From positions 186,001 to 250,000 of the forward strand of contig NZ_BDCD01000004.1 in assembly GCF_001613325.1 (NCBI RefSeq): a stretch of 64,000 bases of DNA. The letters are read 5' to 3'. A program made the position numbers and the translations under genes. Origin of the DNA: Nocardia yamanashiensis NBRC 100130 (GTDB taxonomy: Bacteria; Actinomycetota; Actinomycetes; Mycobacteriales; Mycobacteriaceae). The notes below the pieces were generated by a model. That model was not told where the DNA came from, searched no databases, and was given only the letters and a program-made list of their open reading frames with translations. This document shows positions 61,069 to 64,000 of the stretch, in pieces (the stretch's first letter is position 1; each line of letters begins with the position of its first letter).

Positions 61069-63562
61069 CGTCGCCTTCCTGTCGGTCTGAGTAAGAACCT
61101 GACTCAGGCCCGAAAGCACCGGGATCGGCCCGGCGGCCCTGCCTGGTTCCGTTTTCGATGGCGGACATGAGGTCTCGGGCCTGCTCGGCCGTCCGGGAGG
61201 ATTGGGCAGGCGCCTCGGGCGCCGTCTTCTCCTGCGCCAATTCCGGTGCGAGACTTGCCTGCCGGCGCCTACGCGGAAGCGCGGGCCGGACGTCGGAGCC
61301 AGTGTACTGGGAGCGATCGCGTTCGCGCGGGCGGAACTCGATTTCCGGTTGCTGGGCCGAAACTTGTTGCGCGCGGGCGGCCCTCGGATCGACCGGCGGC
61401 TCGTAGCGCTCGGGCTCGGCGGGCTCGAAACTGCGCGGGGCCTCGAACGATTTGAACGGCTCGAACGGCCGTGGCGTCTCGAAGGACATCTGGCGCTCCG
61501 GGAATTCGGGGGCGGCCGGAACCGGCGGCAGGGCCTCGATGACCTGGCGCGCGGATTCCAATTGCCGGGGCTCGGGAGCGACCGGTTCGGGTCGCCGCGG
61601 CACCACCGGGATCTCACCGGTGCGCCCGGCGGCCACGGTGAGCGTGTTCGGCACCAGCACGATGGCCCGCACGCCGCCGTAATCGGATTCGGTGAGCCGC
61701 ACCGAGATACCGTTGCGCTGCGCCAGCCGCGCGACCACGAACATGCCGAGGCGGGAATCCTCGGACAGGGTGTTGACGCCGAAATCCGGTGGATTGCGCA
61801 GCATGTCGTTGATCCGCGCCATATCCGCCTCGGGAATGCCCATGCCCTGATCGACGATCTCGATGGCCACGCCCTTGCCGACCACATTGCCGCGCACCTC
61901 GACCTGCGACTGCGGCGGCGAGAAGTGGGCGGCATTGTCGACCAGCTCGGCCACCAGGTGCACGAGGTCGGCGACCGCGGTGCCGGCGACGGCGATCTCG
62001 GGCAGGCGGGCGATCTTGACGCGCGTGTAGTCCAGCGCCTCACCGACACCCGAGCGCACCACCTCGACCAGCGCCACCGGATTGCGCCACTGCCGGCCCG
62101 GCTGCCCGCCGGCCAGAATGATCAGGTTCTCGGCATTGCGGCGTTCACGGGTGGCGAGGTGATCGAGCCGGAAGAAGATCTCCAGCAGCGCCGGATCCTC
62201 CTGCTTGGACTCGGCCTCGTCGAGCACCTCGAGCTGGCGGTGCACCACCACCTGGCTGCGGTGGGCGATATTGAGGAACACCGCCTTCACGCCCTCGCGG
62301 GTGCGGGCTTCGGTGATGGCGGCCTCGACCGCGGCGGCGTGCGCGTGCGTGAACGCCTTGGCCACCTGGCCGATCTCGTCCGCGCCGAAGTCCAGCACGG
62401 GGGTCTCGGCGGCGGCGTCGACGGTCTGGCCTTCGCTCAGCTTGGCCATCATCTGCGGCAGGTTCTCGTCCGCGAGCTGCATGGTCTGGTCGCGAAGCCG
62501 CTTGAGCCGCCGGATGATCCGGTTGGCCAGCAGCAGCGCGACCAGGAACGCGGACACCGAGACCGCGAGCATGCCCGCACCGGCCAGCGCCGAATCGGTG
62601 GCATTGCGATCGGCGGCGTCGGCGGCCAGGCCCTGCGCGTACTTGCTCTGCCCGTCCCAGAATTCCAGCAGCGACTTGTTGACCTGCGCGACCGTTTCCT
62701 GCCACTCCTGGTCGGTGAACGTCAAAGGCGCGGGCTCGCGGGTGGTTCCGGCCTTGACCGGCGCGGCGGTGATGGGATCCATCGCGCGGGCCAGCAGCGA
62801 GTTCTCCATCATGACCAGCTTGGTCCAGTTGGGGCTGCCGGTCACCGCCTTGGCGTAGTCGGAGTTCTTGTTGTCCTCGTCGGCGACCAGGGCTTCGACG
62901 TTCACCCGGTAGGCGCCGACCAGGCGGGCGAATTCGATCGCCAGTTCCGGGGGCAGCACGCCGTTGTTGATCAGCACCTCGGCCAGCGCGGCGGCGCGGG
63001 AGAGCATTTCGGAGGCGGAGACGATCTCGAGGGTCTCGCCGATCTCGACCGCGGTCTCCGGGTTCGGGGCCGCGCCGGTGACGGCCTTGGTGCCGACCGA
63101 CACCAGGTCGAGCAGGTGGCCGTAGAAGCTGTACGCCTCGGTCATCTGCAGTGCGTTGCCGTCGATCTGGGTGCGCACACCCGCCAGCGCGTTGGTCAGG
63201 GTCTGGAAGCCGCCGACATCGCCCTTGACGCCGTCGGGGCCGAGCTCTTCCATGTCCGGAGTGGTCTTGGCGATGCCGCGCAACGCGTTGTCCAGCCGCA
63301 ATCGGGCCTGCGCCAAGCCTTTCGGATTGGCGTCGCCGCCGGCCAGCTGCGACAGCGTGATCTGGCGCTCCTGCTGCACCGCGCCCACCAATTCCTTGGT
63401 GAGCGGGGTGGCGTCATTGAGCGCGTCCGCGAAATCGCGCGCGTTTCTGCCCTCGACCACGAGGTATCCCGCGCCACCCACACCGATCACGAGCAGCGCG
63501 AGGCTCGGGACGAGTGCGATGGCGAGAACACGGGTCCGGACACCGAGCCTCGCTCTGAACAT
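61046..63562 (-). CDS. Conservon sensor histidine-kinase-like protein (CvnA-type)
   Basis: The 838-residue membrane protein has two hydrophobic segments (about 13-37 and 322-345) enclosing a nitrate/sulfonate-sensor-like extracytoplasmic domain, then a HAMP-like stretch. The ATP-binding domain has AELVDNAAHFSPP near 537 and DQGMGIPEADM near 569. The usual phospho-acceptor His is not obvious (AHRSQVVVHRQLEVLDE is the nearest candidate). The last 200 residues are Pro/Glu/Arg-rich and likely disordered. It is the first gene of the four-gene conservon. Confidence 0.92.
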   Translation of the reverse strand: MFRARLGVRTRVLAIALVPSLALLVIGVGGAGYLVVEGRNARDFADALNDATPLTKELVGAVQQERQITLSQLAGGDANPKGLAQARLRLDNALRGIAKTTPDMEELGPDGVKGDVGGFQTLTNALAGVRTQIDGNALQMTEAYSFYGHLLDLVSVGTKAVTGAAPNPETAVEIGETLEIVSASEMLSRAAALAEVLINNGVLPPELAIEFARLVGAYRVNVEALVADEDNKNSDYAKAVTGSPNWTKLVMMENSLLARAMDPITAAPVKAGTTREPAPLTFTDQEWQETVAQVNKSLLEFWDGQSKYAQGLAADAADRNATDSALAGAGMLAVSVSAFLVALLLANRIIRRLKRLRDQTMQLADENLPQMMAKLSEGQTVDAAAETPVLDFGADEIGQVAKAFTHAHAAAVEAAITEARTREGVKAVFLNIAHRSQVVVHRQLEVLDEAESKQEDPALLEIFFRLDHLATRERRNAENLIILAGGQPGRQWRNPVALVEVVRSGVGEALDYTRVKIARLPEIAVAGTAVADLVHLVAELVDNAAHFSPPQSQVEVRGNVVGKGVAIEIVDQGMGIPEADMARINDMLRNPPDFGVNTLSEDSRLGMFVVARLAQRNGISVRLTESDYGGVRAIVLVPNTLTVAAGRTGEIPVVPRRPEPVAPEPRQLESARQVIEALPPVPAAPEFPERQMSFETPRPFEPFKSFEAPRSFEPAEPERYEPPVDPRAARAQQVSAQQPEIEFRPRERDRSQYTGSDVRPALPRRRRQASLAPELAQEKTAPEAPAQSSRTAEQARDLMSAIENGTRQGRRADPGAFGPESGSYSDRQEGDGDHLQRW

Positions 63563-63696
63563 CGCCAAAACGTAACGGTGCGTATGTAACACTCGTGCGC
63601 GAGATCCCGTTGAGCGGGAACATGATTGACAAGTCGATTCATGCATGTTCCGGAATGACGATCAGTTCTTCACGATAGCTCGGAAGTCGCTGGAGC

Positions 63697-64000
63697 TCAG
63701 CCGAATTCGCCGCGGCGGGCGTCGGTGGACAGGAAGGCGCCGACGCGCTGCACCGTCATGTTCATCTCGTAGGCGACCATGCCCAGGTTCGCGTCGGCGG
63801 TGGTTTGCAGTGCCAGGCAGGCGTTGTCACCCGCCGCGGTCACGAACAGCACGGCGTGATCCAGCTCGATCACCGCCTGCCGCACCCGGCCGCCGTCGAA
63901 CCGCTGCCCGGCGCTGCGGGACAGGCCGTAGAGCGTGCAGGACATGGCCGAGAAATGCTCGGCGTCCTCCCGGCTCATCCGCGACGAATTGGCCAGCAGC
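63697..64000 (-). CDS. Second roadblock/LC7 protein (partial, start beyond window)
   Basis: The visible 100 residues closely match the CvnB-type protein at 60643 (MSREDAEHFSAMSCTLYGLSRSAGQRFDGG and the final NLGMVAYEMNMTVQRVGAFLS). The frame is open past base 64000, where the N-terminus must lie. It ends 134 bases before the sensor gene, in the same direction, so it may be the last gene of another conservon-like cluster or a single duplicate. Confidence 0.9.
   Translation of the reverse strand, partial: LLANSSRMSREDAEHFSAMSCTLYGLSRSAGQRFDGGRVRQAVIELDHAVLFVTAAGDNACLALQTTADANLGMVAYEMNMTVQRVGAFLSTDARRGEFG

Noticed and set aside
61202..63589. 795-residue open frame antisense to the conservon sensor gene
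   Set aside because: It is a shadow frame caused by high GC; the minus-strand gene has clear family motifs and overlapping partners.

Overview
This window looks like chromosome of a Nocardia-type, mycolic-acid-bearing actinobacterium. The evidence is very high GC with strong G/C bias at third codon positions, many ATGA/GTGA gene overlaps, a four-part conservon signalling operon, a fused HadA/HadB-type dehydratase, a lone receiver protein beside nuo, and a paired-CBS protein close to a mycobacterial one. No rRNA, tRNA, CRISPR array, insertion sequence or prophage was recognised. The species assignment is an inference.

Layout. 1-4232 (minus): start of the complex I operon nuoABCDE and partial nuoF, preceded by a 386-base leader with GGGGTTTCA-type inverted repeats and a lone receiver protein (4619-5038). 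5165-7916: translationally coupled operon of a deleted-looking oxidoreductase, a membrane protein and an FHA/zinc-ribbon protein. 8137-13235: CBS protein, glycosyltransferase, DUF2786 protein, and a DHA2 efflux pump with a MarR regulator. 13399-16230: small ORF, HadA/HadB fusion, VOC protein, LysR regulator. 16320-21380: coupled operon mqo, GNAT acetyltransferase and two different MutS-like ATPases. 21135-25643: DUF4386 protein, lipoprotein, thioesterase, MocR regulator, CPBP protease.

25644-31705: a compact Calvin-cycle locus, cbbR divergent from cbbL-cbbS-cbbX-cbbF-cbbP (red-type RuBisCO, its activase, fructose-bisphosphatase, phosphoribulokinase), closed by a strong hairpin. This supplies the two CBB-specific steps, RuBisCO and PRK. 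31766-40874: membrane proteins, thiolase, AlkZ-like glycosylase, serine hydrolase, NUDIX/DUF418 pair, SRPBCC protein, secreted HNH nuclease. 40918-42107: nitronate monooxygenase with a KstR-like operator. 42165-45491: NUDIX, TetR facing a KasA-type ketoacyl synthase, a Trp-codon leader peptide and attenuator in front of a chorismate mutase, and an AhpD-like protein.

45498-49705: accessory-looking stretch with a hypothetical protein, a flavoprotein, a winged-helix protein, an XRE-DUF5919 regulator coupled to a NUDIX hydrolase, and a pentapeptide-repeat gene broken by one in-frame amber codon. 49702-51301: MarR regulator with two perfect operators facing a VOC protein, and a toxin-antitoxin-like pair. 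51482-54433: methionine salvage operon mtnA-mtnB (fused), mtnD, mtnC. 54494-59508: MarR-PDZ fusion, truncated SDR remnant, quinone oxidoreductase facing an AraC regulator, and an MpaB-type oxygenase with a TetR regulator. 59695-64000 (minus): conservon operon (sensor, roadblock, DUF742, small GTPase), with a second roadblock paralogue running off the end.

The most unusual items are the Trp leader/attenuator before chorismate mutase, the coupled pair of MutS-like ATPases, the MarR-PDZ fusion, and the repeat-rich leader of the nuo operon.
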